NCBI RefSeq assembly: GCF_020075495.1 | Contig: NZ_JABYQT010000001.1 | Span: forward strand, 186,001-250,000 | Source: Vreelandella aquamarina | GTDB taxonomy: Bacteria; Pseudomonadota; Gammaproteobacteria; Pseudomonadales; Halomonadaceae | Direction: 5' to 3' | Length of the DNA: 64,000 nt | Part shown: positions 41,450 through 50,661 of the stretch, piece by piece | How the letters are laid out: the number at the start of each line of letters is the position of its first letter | How positions within the stretch are numbered: position 1 is the stretch's first letter | The notes under the pieces: model-generated | What the model saw: only the letters and a program-made list of their open reading frames with translations | Told to the model about the DNA's origin: nothing | The model's database searches: none | Position numbers and translations under genes: made by a program

Positions 41450-41546
41450 GGCTGGTCAGGCACTAAGCGAACCGTCTTTTTCAGGGATGAAAAAGCCGAG
41501 CGCCCAGGGATGGGTTTACAGCGTGTTCGCGTGTGCCTGACTAGCC
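41450..41546. repeat. Long inverted repeat between doeC and doeD
   Basis: GGCTGGTCAGGCAC at 41450-41463 pairs with GTGCCTGACTAGCC at 41533-41546 at 13 of 14 positions, with a 69 bp centre. Inside the centre is a smaller AU hairpin, CTTTTTC-AGGGAT-GAAAAAG at 41476-41495. In the doeCD transcript this could form a long stem affecting termination, stability or the relative expression of doeC and doeD. Confidence 0.6.
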
Positions 41547-41613
41547 GTGAAGCCCGCAATATTTCAAATGCCGCCCCGCTGATCGGGGAGGTTTATCGTA
41601 CAGAGAGAACGCC

Positions 41614-43047
41614 ATGAGCCAGCATCAGGACCTGATCGAACGCGACCGCAAGGTGACGTTCCACGCCTCCACCCACCTGCGTGATTTTGCCCACGGCGAC
41701 GCGCCGGGCCGCGTGATTACCGGCGGCAAGGGCATCCATATCGTGGACAAGGATGGGCGCGAGTTCATCGACGGCTTCGCCGGGCTTTACTGCGTCAACA
41801 TCGGCTACGGGCGCACCGAAGTCGCCGAGGCGATCTACAAGCAAGCGCTGGAACTCTCCTACTACCACACCTACGTAGGCCACTCCAACGAGCCGCAGAT
41901 CGAGCTTTCCGAGCGCGTTCTGAAAATCGCCGGCATGAACATGTCCAAGGTCTACTACGGCATGTCGGGCTCCGACGCCAACGAAACCCAGCTCAAGATC
42001 GTGCGCTACTACAACAACGTCCTGGGCCGCCCGCAGAAGAAAAAGGTCATCTCACGCATGCGCGGCTACCACGGCTCGGGTATTGCGTCAGGCTCGCTGA
42101 CCGGCCTGAAAGCCTTCCACGATCATTTCGATCTGCCCATCGACACCATTCGCCATACCGAGGCGCCGCACTACTATCTGCGAAGCGCCGAGCAGCATGG
42201 CATGACCGAGCTCGAGTTCTCCTCCTTCTGTGCCGAGAAGCTCGAAGCCATGATTCTCGAAGAAGGCCCGGACACCGTGGCGGCGTTCATCGGCGAGCCG
42301 GTACTGGGTACCGGCGGCATCGTGCCGCCTCCGGAAGGCTACTGGGACGCCATTCAGGCGGTGCTCGACAAGTACGACGTGCTGCTGATTGCCGATGAAG
42401 TGGTATGCGGCTTTGGCCGTACCGGCTCCGATTTCGGCAGTCATCACTACAACATGAAGCCTGACCTGGTCACCATCGCCAAGGGACTGACCAGCGCCTA
42501 TCAGCCGCTCTCCGGGGTGATCGTCGGCGACAAGGTGTGGAAGGTACTCGAAGACGGCACCCATGAGTTCGGTCCCATCGGCCACGGCTGGACCTACTCT
42601 GGCCATGCGCTGGGCTGTGCTGCCGGTATCGCCAACCTGGATATCATCGAGCGCGAGAACCTGGTGGGCAACGCCGCGGAAACCGGCGCCTACTTTCAGC
42701 AACAGCTCAAGAAAACCTTCGAGGGCCATCCGCTTTTAGGGGATGTGCGTGGCGTCGGTCTGATGGCCGCGCTCGAATTCTCGCCGGACGCCCGCGAGCG
42801 TCTGCACTTCGACCCGGCCTTGAAAGTCGGCCCGCGGGTTGCCGCCGCGGCGATGGAGGAGAACCTGATTGCCCGCGCCATGCCCCAGGGCGATATTCTC
42901 GGCTTCGCGCCGCCCTTGACCATCAACCGCGGTGAAGTTGACGACATGATCAAACGTGCCAAGCGCGCCATCGATCGCGTGACCGACGAGCTGACCCGCT
43001 CGGGGGATCTCAAGACCGGCCAGCAGCAGGCAGCGTTTACGGTTTGA
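41614..43047 (+). CDS. doeD: L-2,4-diaminobutyrate transaminase
   Basis: PLP-dependent class III aminotransferase that converts L-2,4-diaminobutyrate to aspartate semialdehyde during ectoine breakdown. 477 aa. Motifs: DGFAGLYCVNIGYG, the phosphate-binding YYGMSGSDANETQLK, the cofactor Asp in LLIADEVVCGFGRTG, and the Schiff-base Lys near 290 in TIAKGLTSAYQPL. This branch (GABA/pyruvate-like transaminases) differs from the biosynthetic EctB. It follows doeC and ends at a strong terminator. Specificity is inferred from the doe context. Confidence 0.9.
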   Translation: MSQHQDLIERDRKVTFHASTHLRDFAHGDAPGRVITGGKGIHIVDKDGREFIDGFAGLYCVNIGYGRTEVAEAIYKQALELSYYHTYVGHSNEPQIELSERVLKIAGMNMSKVYYGMSGSDANETQLKIVRYYNNVLGRPQKKKVISRMRGYHGSGIASGSLTGLKAFHDHFDLPIDTIRHTEAPHYYLRSAEQHGMTELEFSSFCAEKLEAMILEEGPDTVAAFIGEPVLGTGGIVPPPEGYWDAIQAVLDKYDVLLIADEVVCGFGRTGSDFGSHHYNMKPDLVTIAKGLTSAYQPLSGVIVGDKVWKVLEDGTHEFGPIGHGWTYSGHALGCAAGIANLDIIERENLVGNAAETGAYFQQQLKKTFEGHPLLGDVRGVGLMAALEFSPDARERLHFDPALKVGPRVAAAAMEENLIARAMPQGDILGFAPPLTINRGEVDDMIKRAKRAIDRVTDELTRSGDLKTGQQQAAFTV

Positions 43048-43069
43048 TAAACGGCTGAACGGTCACTTG

Positions 43070-43102
43070 ACGCCGCTGCCATGCAGCGGCGTTGCTGTTT
43101 TT
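43070..43102 (+). terminator. Intrinsic terminator after doeD
   Basis: Perfect 10 bp stem ACGCCGCTGC-CAT-GCAGCGGCGT (43070-43092) followed by TGCTGTTTTT, 22 bp past the doeD stop. Confidence 0.88.
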
Positions 43103-43190
43103 CAGGCGGTTCGCTACGTCGTATCTGCCAGGGTGTTCACCCGGTAACAGAAGCCGCATAATGACGCACGTTTAATGAATCGGAGCGATC

Positions 43191-43538
43191 ATGTCAGAGA
43201 AGATTTACTGTGTAGCCAGCTTCAAACCCAAGCCCGGCAAGGAGGAGGCGGTCTTCAAGGCGCTTCAGTCACTCGAGCCCAACACGCACCGTGAAGATGC
43301 CTGCATTCACTACACGGTCACTCGCCAGATCGATAACCCCTTCGCGCAAGGCACCAGCTACCCCATCGTCTTTCACGAGATCTGGGCAAACCGCAAGGCA
43401 TTCGAAGCTCACTGCCAGCGCAAGGAGATTCAGGACTTCTTCGCCCAGCACGTTGAATCGCCCGAGGGAGATATCGAAGACGCCAACGTGTGTGTCTACA
43501 CTGATGAACCCTGGAACTTCGATGCCCCCAAGGTCTAG
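43191..43538 (+). CDS. Antibiotic biosynthesis monooxygenase (ABM) domain protein, YgiN-like
   Basis: 115 aa single-domain protein with the ABM/dimeric ferredoxin-like fold: IYCVASFKPKPGKEEAVFKA at the start and PIVFHEIWANRKAFEAHCQR in the middle (the typical E.W.s..a...H motif). E. coli YgiN, of this family, acts on quinones; other members degrade haem or have unknown roles. The start ATG 43191 follows cggagc. It ends 48 bp before luxS with no terminator between, so the two are likely co-transcribed. Confidence 0.8.
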   Translation: MSEKIYCVASFKPKPGKEEAVFKALQSLEPNTHREDACIHYTVTRQIDNPFAQGTSYPIVFHEIWANRKAFEAHCQRKEIQDFFAQHVESPEGDIEDANVCVYTDEPWNFDAPKV

Positions 43539-43586
43539 GCCAAGCGTGTAGAATGGGCCCATGCAATCGAACACCGTGGAGCAGAC

Positions 43587-44054
43587 ATGACTGAAAAAAA
43601 GATGAACGTCGAAAGCTTTAACCTGGACCATACCAAGGTAAAAGCTCCTTACGTGCGCCTTGCCGATATCAAGCAGGGCCAGAACGGCGACAAGATACAC
43701 AAGTATGACTTGCGCATCTGTCAGCCGAATAAAGAGCACATGGAGATGCCTGCGCTGCACTCCCTCGAGCATCTGATGGCCGAGCTTTCGCGCAACCACA
43801 CCGACAAAGTGGTCGATATCAGCCCGATGGGCTGCCAGACCGGCTTCTATGTCGCACTGATCAACCACGACGATTACGACGATGTGCTGAGCATCATCGA
43901 GCAGACGCTCAACGATGTACTGCAGGCCACCGAAGTACCCGCCTGCAACGAAATGCAGTGCGGCTGGGCCGCCAGCCACAGCCTGGAAGGTGCCCAGAAG
44001 CTTGCCCGCGACCTGCTCGCCAAGCGCAGTGAATGGACCAACGTCTTCGCCTGA
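43587..44054 (+). CDS. luxS: S-ribosylhomocysteine lyase (AI-2 synthase), Bacillus-type
   Basis: Cleaves S-ribosylhomocysteine to homocysteine and DPD, the precursor of autoinducer 2, completing the activated methyl cycle. 155 aa. Metal ligands: HSLEH (His58, Glu61, His62) and Cys125 in NEMQCGW; catalytic Cys83 in [10 protein letters not shown]. The short length, MGCQTG (Gln where E. coli has Arg) and [13 protein letters not shown] resemble the Bacillus/Deinococcus branch more than the 171 aa enteric LuxS. A terminator follows. No lsr genes are nearby. Confidence 0.95.
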   Translation: MTEKKMNVESFNLDHTKVKAPYVRLADIKQGQNGDKIHKYDLRICQPNKEHMEMPALHSLEHLMAELSRNHTDKVVDISPMGCQTGFYVALINHDDYDDVLSIIEQTLNDVLQATEVPACNEMQCGWAASHSLEGAQKLARDLLAKRSEWTNVFA

Positions 44055-44070
44055 TTCGTCAGCGCAGGCG

Positions 44071-44110
44071 AAAACGCCTCCTTGGGAAACGCATCTCAGG
44101 GAGGCGTTTT
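44071..44110 (+). terminator. Intrinsic terminator after luxS
   Basis: Stem AAAACGCCTCC (44071-44081) pairing with GGAGGCGTTTT (44100-44110), 16 bp after the luxS stop; the 3' arm supplies the T-run. Confidence 0.82.
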
Positions 44111-44294
44111 GCGTTCAGGCAGGATCGATTGTCAGCAGTAGACGCTTTTCGCCCTGGCCAAGCATGAAGCCATGACCACTCTTATTGCGTAGTGAACGCT
44201 AAAGCGGAGTGGGTTGTCTTAGCACCGGATGATCTATAGCGAATTACTTGATGGTGGTTTAAGGTATTAAAACAACCACCCGTGAGGAGGCATC

Positions 44295-44945
44295 ATGTCA
44301 CTGCGTATCAATGCCGTTGTTCCCGATTTCGAAGCCCAGACCAGCCAGGGCGCGATCCAGTTTCACGACTGGATTGGCGACAGTTGGGCCATTCTGTTCT
44401 CCCATCCCAAGGATTTCACGCCGGTGTGCACCACGGAGTTTGGCGCCGTGGCCAAGCTCGACGCGGAGTGGAAAAAGCGTGGCACCAAGGTCATTGGCGT
44501 ATCGGTAGATGGCGTCGAGGATCACAAGCGCTGGGCCGGGGATATCGAAACCTATAGTGGCAGCGAAGTCGGCTTTCCCATCATTGCCGATGAAGGCCTG
44601 AACGTTTCCAAACTGTTCGACATGCTGCCGGAAGATGCCTATCTGCCGGATGGCCGCACGCCTGCCGATAGCGCTACCGTACGGTCGGTGTTCATTATCG
44701 GGCCGGACAAGAAGCTCAAGCTTTCCATGACCTATCCGATGACGGTCGGGCGCAACTTCGCCGAGATCCTGCGTGCGCTGGATGCGCTGCAGGCAACGGC
44801 CAAGCATGGTATTGCCACACCCGCCGACTGGACAGTGGGTCAGGACGTCATCATTCCGCCAAGCGTTTCCGATGAAGATGCCAAGCAGAAGTTTGGCGAG
44901 TTCGAGGCAGTGCTGCCTTACCTGCGCAAGACGTCACTGAAATAA
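44295..44945 (+). CDS. 1-Cys peroxiredoxin (Prx6 family)
   Basis: Reduces hydrogen peroxide and alkyl hydroperoxides. 216 aa. The peroxidatic Cys45 sits in HPKDFTPVCTTEFG, with the catalytic Thr (TPVC) and a later Arg in SATVRSVFIIGPDKKLKL. There is no second Cys anywhere in the protein, so it must be a true 1-Cys enzyme needing an outside thiol. The C-terminal extension (DWTVGQDVIIPPSVSDEDA) is typical of Prx6. A strong gaggagg ribosome-binding site precedes ATG 44295. It has its own 240 bp upstream gap and a shared terminator downstream. Confidence 0.93.
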   Translation: MSLRINAVVPDFEAQTSQGAIQFHDWIGDSWAILFSHPKDFTPVCTTEFGAVAKLDAEWKKRGTKVIGVSVDGVEDHKRWAGDIETYSGSEVGFPIIADEGLNVSKLFDMLPEDAYLPDGRTPADSATVRSVFIIGPDKKLKLSMTYPMTVGRNFAEILRALDALQATAKHGIATPADWTVGQDVIIPPSVSDEDAKQKFGEFEAVLPYLRKTSLK

Positions 44946-44970
44946 GATACTCTGTACCAGCGCTAAAAAA

Positions 44971-44999
44971 GCCCGAAGACGCCGCTCTTCGGGCTTTTT
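44971..44999. terminator. Bidirectional terminator between the peroxiredoxin and BdlA-like genes
   Basis: Stem GCCCGAAGA-CGCCGC-TCTTCGGGC (44971-44994) with AAAAAA before and TTTTT after, so it works for both converging genes. Confidence 0.92.
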
Positions 45000-45015
45000 C
45001 ATGGCCGACTCCGAC

Positions 45016-46290
45016 TTACAGTTCTGGCGACTCCAGCGCCAGCTGATCGATCGACGTAGAGACGTTGCGCGCCCCCGTCAGAATCTCACTGACGATCATT
45101 TCGATCTCGCTGACGCTCTCCTGGCTCGACTTGCCTTGCTCTACCACTTGCTGCATGGCTGCGGTGGTCTGCATGACCAGCGCCGTATTCTCTTTCAACA
45201 CCCTGGTGATTTCATCCACCGCCTCACTGGAGCCCTTGGCAAGCTGGCGTACCTCGTTGGCCACGACGGCAAAGCCGCGGCCTTGTTCGCCAGCCCGGGC
45301 AGCTTCCACGGCCGCATTGAGTGACAGCAGGTTCGTCTGATTGGCGATACGAGCAATGGACGTGGTGATGCTGTCGATGCTCTGTGCCTGCTGTGTCAAT
45401 GCCCCCACCAGTTTTTGCGCTTCAGCGAGGGTTTGAGCCGCCTGTTTGGCGTCGTCCATCACCCGTTGAAGGTGCGTCAATCCACTGCGGGCGATCTGCT
45501 CGGTCTGGGTGGAAGTGCTCTGGGCCGAGTGGACAGCGGCCTTAGCTGCCTCTGACTCTTCTATCGATGAGGTAATGTCGGTCGCAAACTTGACGACCTT
45601 GAACACCTGGCCGTGGCTGTCGAAGATAGGATTGTAAGTGGCCTCCAACCAGACACTTCTGCCTTGGGCATTCAAGCGCTCGAACTTGCCCTGTTTGGCT
45701 TCTCCCTGGGCCAGGTCCTGCCAGAAATTTGGATGCATTCGATAGAATTCGGGGGTGCAGAAGCGCTTGTGATGAGAGCCGATCAGCGAATCGCTGGTAT
45801 ACCCCATGGCCCGCTCGAAGTTGGCATTGACGCCTAGCACGTGGCCGTCCGGCGTAAATTCGATAACCGCCATGGAGCCATTCAAGGCCTGCAGAACGGC
45901 ATTCTTGCGCTCGGCTTCAATATGCGCTTCGGTGATGTCATTGGCGATCTTGACGATCTCCTTGACTCGACCGCGTCGATCAAGTGTGGGCAGGTAGGTC
46001 GCTTCCAGCCATACCTCATCACCCTTGGCATTGAAGCGCCGAAACGTCCCGCGACGACTTTCACCGTCGGCAAGTGATTTCCAGAACGCTTGGTACTCAA
46101 GGGCCTGGGTTTCGGTGTGACTACAGAACATGCGGTGATGCTTGCCCTCTATTTCCTTGAGGGTATACCCCATCGTGGTCAAAAAAAGCGGGCTTGCCTT
46201 TTTGATATGGCCGGTCGGGGTGAAGGTGATATAAGCCGTGTGCTGCCACAAGGCAGCCTTCATGGATGAGTTTCGACGAAAGCCTAGCAT
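45016..46290 (-). CDS. Soluble PAS-PAS chemoreceptor, BdlA-like
   Basis: 424 aa methyl-accepting protein without membrane segments. Two PAS/PAC repeats lie at about residues 10-125 ([20 protein letters not shown]) and 130-250 ([20 protein letters not shown]), each followed by an almost identical WLEATY segment. The C-terminal signalling hairpin is ISRIANQ-like ([40 protein letters not shown]). Architecture and length match Pseudomonas BdlA, which controls biofilm dispersal through c-di-GMP. The PAS type suggests haem or flavin sensing, unproven. The start ATG 46290 follows agagag; the upstream in-frame stretch has lower coding quality. Ends at a shared terminator. Confidence 0.87.
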   Translation of the reverse strand: MLGFRRNSSMKAALWQHTAYITFTPTGHIKKASPLFLTTMGYTLKEIEGKHHRMFCSHTETQALEYQAFWKSLADGESRRGTFRRFNAKGDEVWLEATYLPTLDRRGRVKEIVKIANDITEAHIEAERKNAVLQALNGSMAVIEFTPDGHVLGVNANFERAMGYTSDSLIGSHHKRFCTPEFYRMHPNFWQDLAQGEAKQGKFERLNAQGRSVWLEATYNPIFDSHGQVFKVVKFATDITSSIEESEAAKAAVHSAQSTSTQTEQIARSGLTHLQRVMDDAKQAAQTLAEAQKLVGALTQQAQSIDSITTSIARIANQTNLLSLNAAVEAARAGEQGRGFAVVANEVRQLAKGSSEAVDEITRVLKENTALVMQTTAAMQQVVEQGKSSQESVSEIEMIVSEILTGARNVSTSIDQLALESPEL

Positions 46291-46686
46291 GGGAACGGTG
46301 CTCTCTGTACAGGATTGGTATAGTTTTATGAGTAAAAGAGTAGCCCTTGCCCGCAACATGTGCACTGCTTTTTTCTCAATACTTGTGATTGAGAAAAGTA
46401 ATCTTAGCTTTAGTGCTGAAAATAGAGTGATAGGCAGAAGATGCCTACCGATAGGCGTCTTTTGAACCGTTAGTATTCCTGCAGGTATCGACAAGATTGG
46501 CGGGGTAACGACTAATATTAATAAAAATCAAATTTTCAGGATGAGGCTGAAAAATACTCTTCCCTTGGCAAGATCGGTCATAAAAGGTTTTCTGTCACAG
46601 GTATGTACAATGGAGGCTGATAACAGCGGGAAAGCTGCGCCCTTGCGGGAGAAGGGCGCTTGAAAAGGCGATGCACAATAAGCGGG
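46291..46686. promoter_or_regulatory. 396-bp gap before the BdlA-like gene and after the isocitrate dehydrogenase gene
   Basis: No gene is seen. The part 46310-46580 is AT-rich and must carry the minus-strand promoter of the BdlA-like gene. A hairpin GCGCCCTT-N7-AAGGGCGC at 46637-46659 lies 28 bp past the dehydrogenase stop and may end that transcript, though the following T-run is short. Confidence 0.45.
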
Positions 46687-47700
46687 TCAGGCCTGAACGT
46701 ATTCCACCAGGGCCTGGGCAAACGTATCGGTAGTGCCGGTACCGCCCATGTCCGGTGTGACCATGTCGCGGCGGGTTTCCAGCACTGCACGAATACCGCG
46801 GCGGATGGCGTCACCCTTGTCTGCCATGCCCAGGTGGTCGAGCATCTGCGCGGCGGCCAGCAGCAGGGCGCAGGGGTTGGCGAGCTTTTTGCCGGCAATA
46901 TCCGGCGCCGAGCCGTGTACCGCTTCGAAAATCGCGGCTTTTTCGCCGATATTGGCGCCCGGCGCCAGGCCAAGGCCGCCCACCAGGCCGGCGCATAAAT
47001 CAGAAAGAATATCGCCGAACAGGTTGGTCGTGACCACAACGTCAAACTGGTGCGGGTTCATCACCAGCTGCATGCAGGCGTTGTCGACGATCATCTCTTG
47101 AAACTCGATCTCGGGATATTCACGGGCGATTTCGCGGGCCACGTCCAGAAACAGCCCGGAGCTGGTCTTGATGATATTGGCCTTGTGCACTGCCGTCACC
47201 TTCTTGCGGCCGCTGCTTTTCGCCAGTTCGAAGGCGTAGCGCACGATTCGTTCGGAGCCCTTGCGGGTGACCTTGATCACCGAAATGCCGGTGTTGCCGT
47301 CGTCGATCATTTCCTGGCCATCGGAAAGGTAGGCGCCTTCGGTATTTTCGCGCACGGTGATCATGTCGATATCTTCAAAGCGCGAGCGGGTGCCGGGGAA
47401 ACTGATCGCCGGGCGCACGTTGGCGTAGAGGTCGAAGTGGCGGCGTAGCTGCACGTTGATAGAGGAGAAGCCCTTGCCGATAGGCGTGGTGAGAGGACCC
47501 TTCAAGGCAACGCCATACTTCTCGATGGCATCGAGCGATGCCTGGGGGATCAGGGTGCCGTGGTTTTCCAGTGCAACCAGGCCGGCATCGACAAACTCAT
47601 ACTCAAGCCCGCATTCGAGCGCTTCAAGCACGCGCAGGGTGGCGTCCATGATTTCCGGTCCGATACCGTCGCCCTTGATCACTGCAATTGACTGGCTCAT
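46687..47700 (-). CDS. Isocitrate dehydrogenase, NAD type (IDH/IPMDH superfamily)
   Basis: 337 aa beta-decarboxylating dehydrogenase. Family motifs: VIKGDGIGPEIMDATLRVLE, TTPIGKGFSSINVQLRRHFD followed by LYANVRPAISFPG, ITVRENTEGAYLS, VHKANIIKTSSGLF, and FGDILSDLCAGLVGGLG. Short length and the SSINV(Q)LRRHFDLYANVRP region fit the NAD-linked isocitrate dehydrogenase (mitochondrial IDH3-like) branch. Isopropylmalate or homoisocitrate dehydrogenase is the alternative; no leu genes are adjacent except the distant leuA. It is a single-gene unit on the minus strand. An inverted repeat GATCGC-N7-GCGATC at 47725-47743 lies just before the start. Confidence 0.82.
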   Translation of the reverse strand: MSQSIAVIKGDGIGPEIMDATLRVLEALECGLEYEFVDAGLVALENHGTLIPQASLDAIEKYGVALKGPLTTPIGKGFSSINVQLRRHFDLYANVRPAISFPGTRSRFEDIDMITVRENTEGAYLSDGQEMIDDGNTGISVIKVTRKGSERIVRYAFELAKSSGRKKVTAVHKANIIKTSSGLFLDVAREIAREYPEIEFQEMIVDNACMQLVMNPHQFDVVVTTNLFGDILSDLCAGLVGGLGLAPGANIGEKAAIFEAVHGSAPDIAGKKLANPCALLLAAAQMLDHLGMADKGDAIRRGIRAVLETRRDMVTPDMGGTGTTDTFAQALVEYVQA

Positions 47701-48195
47701 GTACTGCTCCTCAGGTGTGATGATGATCGCTCGGGTGGCGATCCGGCGTAGATGTGGTGTCTTGCTGCAGAATACCTATGGTAAGCCATGGCGAAGTGCA
47801 CGGTCATCCCGCCACGTGGGTCCATACGTCTAGCGGGTGCAGGCCTTGTCGATTGCTGGTAAACTCCGCGCCTTGTTGGCCCGAGCTCTCACGCGGCCAG
47901 CACAGGACACACGTTTTCACGGCAAGGCATACGCGCAATGAAACGCTCACAGGCGACGCTTGTACGACCGACTGTTGGGTTGATGACTCCACCCTAGGTA
48001 ATACTCCCCCCTTGAAACGCTCTGGCGCTTGCGCTACTGCGGCGTATCGGTCCCCTGTGGCCGTCGTTTTCATGGGCGCTTTTGGCGCCTTCGATCTTTA
48101 GCTTGAAACCTGCAACCTGACATTATGGCGTGGCTTCTGCCCTTGTGCGGTGGCGTTGGCGCGTCGTGTTCACATCACAACCATGGACTCCCTGA
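47701..48195. promoter_or_regulatory. 495-bp divergent gap between isocitrate dehydrogenase and SulP genes
   Basis: No gene is seen on either strand; short frames here have no ribosome-binding sites or family resemblance. GATCGC-N7-GCGATC (47725-47743) lies 25 bp before the dehydrogenase ATG and could be an operator. A small GGCGC/GCGCC hairpin lies at 48075-48089. The long leader before the SulP gene (no clear Shine-Dalgarno at 48196) leaves room for untranslated control, but I recognise no riboswitch. Confidence 0.35.
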
Positions 48196-49686
48196 ATGGC
48201 ACTTTTCAGCAAGCATGAGTGGTTTTCCAATATCAAGGGCGACACGCTTTCGGGTATCGTCGTGGCGCTGGCGCTGATTCCCGAGGCGATCGCGTTTTCG
48301 ATCATTGCCGGGGTCGACCCCAAGGTCGGCCTTTACGCTTCGTTCTGTATCGCGGTGATCATCGCCTTTACCGGTGGCCGACCCGGCATGATTTCCGCGG
48401 CCACCGGCGCCATGGCGCTTTTGATGGTCACGCTGGTGCGCGAGCACGGCCTCCAGTATCTGCTGGCGGCCACGCTCTTGACCGGCGTGTTCCAGATCAT
48501 CGCCGGGTATCTGCGTCTGGCGGAGCTGATGCGCTTTGTCTCGCGCTCGGTGGTGACGGGCTTCGTCAACGCCCTGGCGATTCTGATCTTCATGGCCCAG
48601 CTGCCGGAGCTGACCAACGTCACCTGGCACGTTTATGCCATGACGGCGGCGGGCCTGGGGATCATTTACCTGTTTCCCTACCTGCCCGTTATCGGCAGGT
48701 CATTGCCGTCGCCGCTGGTGTGCATCGTGGTGCTGACCATCGTGTACATGGCAAGCGGCATGGATATTCGCACCGTAGGCGACATGGGCGAGCTTCCGGA
48801 TACGCTGCCGGTATTTCTGTGGCCCAACGTGCCGTTGACGGTCGATACGCTGCTGATCATTCTGCCCTATGCGCTGATGCTGTGCGTGGTGGGCCTGCTG
48901 GAATCGATGATGACCGCGACCATCGTGGATGATCTGACCGACACCCAAAGCGACAAGAACCGTGAGTGCAAGGGCCAGGGCATGGCCAACATCGGCGCGG
49001 GCCTTCTGGGCGGCATGGCGGGTTGTGCGATGATCGGCCAGTCGGTGATCAACATCAAATCCGGCGGCCGCACGCGGCTTTCCACGCTGATCGCCGGTGT
49101 GCTGCTGCTCCTGATGGTGGTATTTCTATCCGACTGGGTTTCACAGATTCCCATGGCGGCCCTGGTGGCGGTCATGATCATGGTATCGATCGGCACGTTC
49201 AACTGGGCGTCGATCCGGGATCTGAAAAAGTATCCCCTGAGCACCAATATCGTCATGCTGGCCACCGTTGCCGTCACGGTCAGCACCCACAACCTGGCGC
49301 TGGGCGTGTTCGTTGGCGTGCTGCTGGCGGCGCTGTTCTTCGCCAACAAGGTGGGTAATATCATGTATATCGGCTCGGTCGAGGTGGAGGCAGGGCGCAC
49401 GCGGGAGTATCAGGTAGTCGGGCAGGTATTCTTTGCCTCCTCCGAGCGCTTCATGGCGGCATTCGATTTCAAGGAGAGTCTTGATAAAGTGACAATCGAC
49501 CTGTCCAAGGCGCATTTCTGGGACGTCACCGCGGTGCAGGCGCTTGACCGCGTGGTGATCAAGTTCCGCCGCGAAGGCACCGAGGTAGAGCTTGTAGGGC
49601 TGAGCGAAGCCAGTGCCACGGTGGTCGACCGTTACGCGGTGCACAACGACCCTCAGGCGGTCGACAAACTGATGGGCGGCCACTGA
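48196..49686 (+). CDS. SulP-family anion transporter with STAS domain
   Basis: 496 aa. The N-terminal ~390 aa hold 10-14 hydrophobic segments with SulP signatures ([57 protein letters not shown]) and [20 protein letters not shown]. The C-terminal STAS domain has [20 protein letters not shown]. SulP proteins carry sulfate, bicarbonate or dicarboxylates; short marine-type members such as BicA are sodium/bicarbonate symporters. In a halophile bicarbonate is plausible, but no diagnostic residue settles it. The start ATG has a weak ribosome-binding site. The universal stress protein gene follows 31 bp later and is likely co-transcribed. Confidence 0.92.
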   Translation: MALFSKHEWFSNIKGDTLSGIVVALALIPEAIAFSIIAGVDPKVGLYASFCIAVIIAFTGGRPGMISAATGAMALLMVTLVREHGLQYLLAATLLTGVFQIIAGYLRLAELMRFVSRSVVTGFVNALAILIFMAQLPELTNVTWHVYAMTAAGLGIIYLFPYLPVIGRSLPSPLVCIVVLTIVYMASGMDIRTVGDMGELPDTLPVFLWPNVPLTVDTLLIILPYALMLCVVGLLESMMTATIVDDLTDTQSDKNRECKGQGMANIGAGLLGGMAGCAMIGQSVINIKSGGRTRLSTLIAGVLLLLMVVFLSDWVSQIPMAALVAVMIMVSIGTFNWASIRDLKKYPLSTNIVMLATVAVTVSTHNLALGVFVGVLLAALFFANKVGNIMYIGSVEVEAGRTREYQVVGQVFFASSERFMAAFDFKESLDKVTIDLSKAHFWDVTAVQALDRVVIKFRREGTEVELVGLSEASATVVDRYAVHNDPQAVDKLMGGH

Positions 49687-49717
49687 CGAGTGATCGTTGA
49701 TGAACAGGGAGAGCAGC

Positions 49718-50590
49718 ATGACTGAGCACGTTGTTACCGAATACGTCCTGGCCGCCATTGACGGCTCCCGGTTTTCAGAGGGCGTTTGTGATTATGCCGC
49801 CTGGGCCAGCCTTGCGTTAGGCGCCCCGCTGAATTTTGTGCACGCGGTTGATAACCACTCAGGTGTGCCCGACGAGCAGGATCTTTCCGGCCATCTGCAT
49901 CTTGGTGCCCAGGAACATCTGCTGGAGGCGCTTTCCACCCTTGATGAGCAGCGTGCCAAGGTGAACCGCCAGCAGGGCCGGTTGATGCTGGAGGCAGCTC
50001 AGGCTCGTGCCATTGAGCACGGTGTGACTAACCCTGCCGCACGCCAGGTGAACGGCGCTCTGGTGGAGACGCTGGCCGAGCTTGAAAGCGAGACGCGCCT
50101 GGTGGTCATCGGCAAGCGGGGTGAAAACGCCCATCAGGCAAGCCATCATCTTGGCGCCAATCTCGAGCGCGTCGTGCGTGAAGTGCACCGCCCGATCCTC
50201 ATGGTGCCGGCTACCTTCAAGCCGCCGCAAAAGGTGCTGATTGCCTTTGACGGCAGCAAGACGGCCCGCAAGGGGGTTGAGATGCTGGCCCGTTCGCCGC
50301 TGTTTGCGGATAACGAGTGTCACGTGCTGATCGTGGGGGCCGAAACGGCAGAAAATCGCTCCCAGCTTGACTGGGCAATGACCACGCTGCGTGAGGCGGG
50401 CCACCGAGCAGAAGGCATCATTCGTGCAGGTGAGGTGGACGAGGTATTGCAAGCCTACGAACAGGCACAGGGTATCGATCTGCTGGTGATGGGCGCCTAC
50501 GGGCACTCGCGCATTCGCCACCTGCTGGTAGGCAGCACGACGACCGCCATGCTGCGTGGCAGCCAGATCCCGGTGCTGATTCTGCGCTGA
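49718..50590 (+). CDS. Tandem universal stress protein (UspA x2)
   Basis: 290 aa with two UspA domains. The first (residues 1-150) starts VTEYVLAAIDGSRFSEGVCD and has the nucleotide-binding loop GKRGENAHQASHHLGANLER, which lacks the exact G2xG9xG(S/T) form. The second starts KVLIAFDGSKTARKGVEML and has MGAYGHSRIRHLLVGSTTTA, a canonical G-x2-G-x9-G-S ATP loop, so only the second half clearly binds ATP. The start ATG 49718 follows agggagag. It lies next to SulP, a pairing seen in many proteobacteria that suggests a regulatory role on the transporter. Confidence 0.9.
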   Translation: MTEHVVTEYVLAAIDGSRFSEGVCDYAAWASLALGAPLNFVHAVDNHSGVPDEQDLSGHLHLGAQEHLLEALSTLDEQRAKVNRQQGRLMLEAAQARAIEHGVTNPAARQVNGALVETLAELESETRLVVIGKRGENAHQASHHLGANLERVVREVHRPILMVPATFKPPQKVLIAFDGSKTARKGVEMLARSPLFADNECHVLIVGAETAENRSQLDWAMTTLREAGHRAEGIIRAGEVDEVLQAYEQAQGIDLLVMGAYGHSRIRHLLVGSTTTAMLRGSQIPVLILR

Positions 50591-50623
50591 TCCAGGCCGG
50601 CGCTGTTTGACATCAGCGCCGCC

Positions 50624-50661
50624 AAGCCGCCCGCTACCGGCTAGCCGGGCGGCTTTCTTGT
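50624..50661. terminator. Terminator between converging usp and ACR3/BASS-like genes
   Basis: Stem AAGCCGCCCG (50624-50633) / CGGGCGGCTT (50646-50655) followed by TCTTGTTT. The minus-strand transporter stop (50634) lies inside the loop region, so the hairpin ends both transcripts. Confidence 0.78.

Noticed and set aside
46687..47700. Call as 3-isopropylmalate dehydrogenase (leuB)
   Set aside because: No leuC/leuD neighbours, and the SSINVQLRRHFDLYANVRP type region fits NAD-isocitrate dehydrogenase better; kept only as an alternative.
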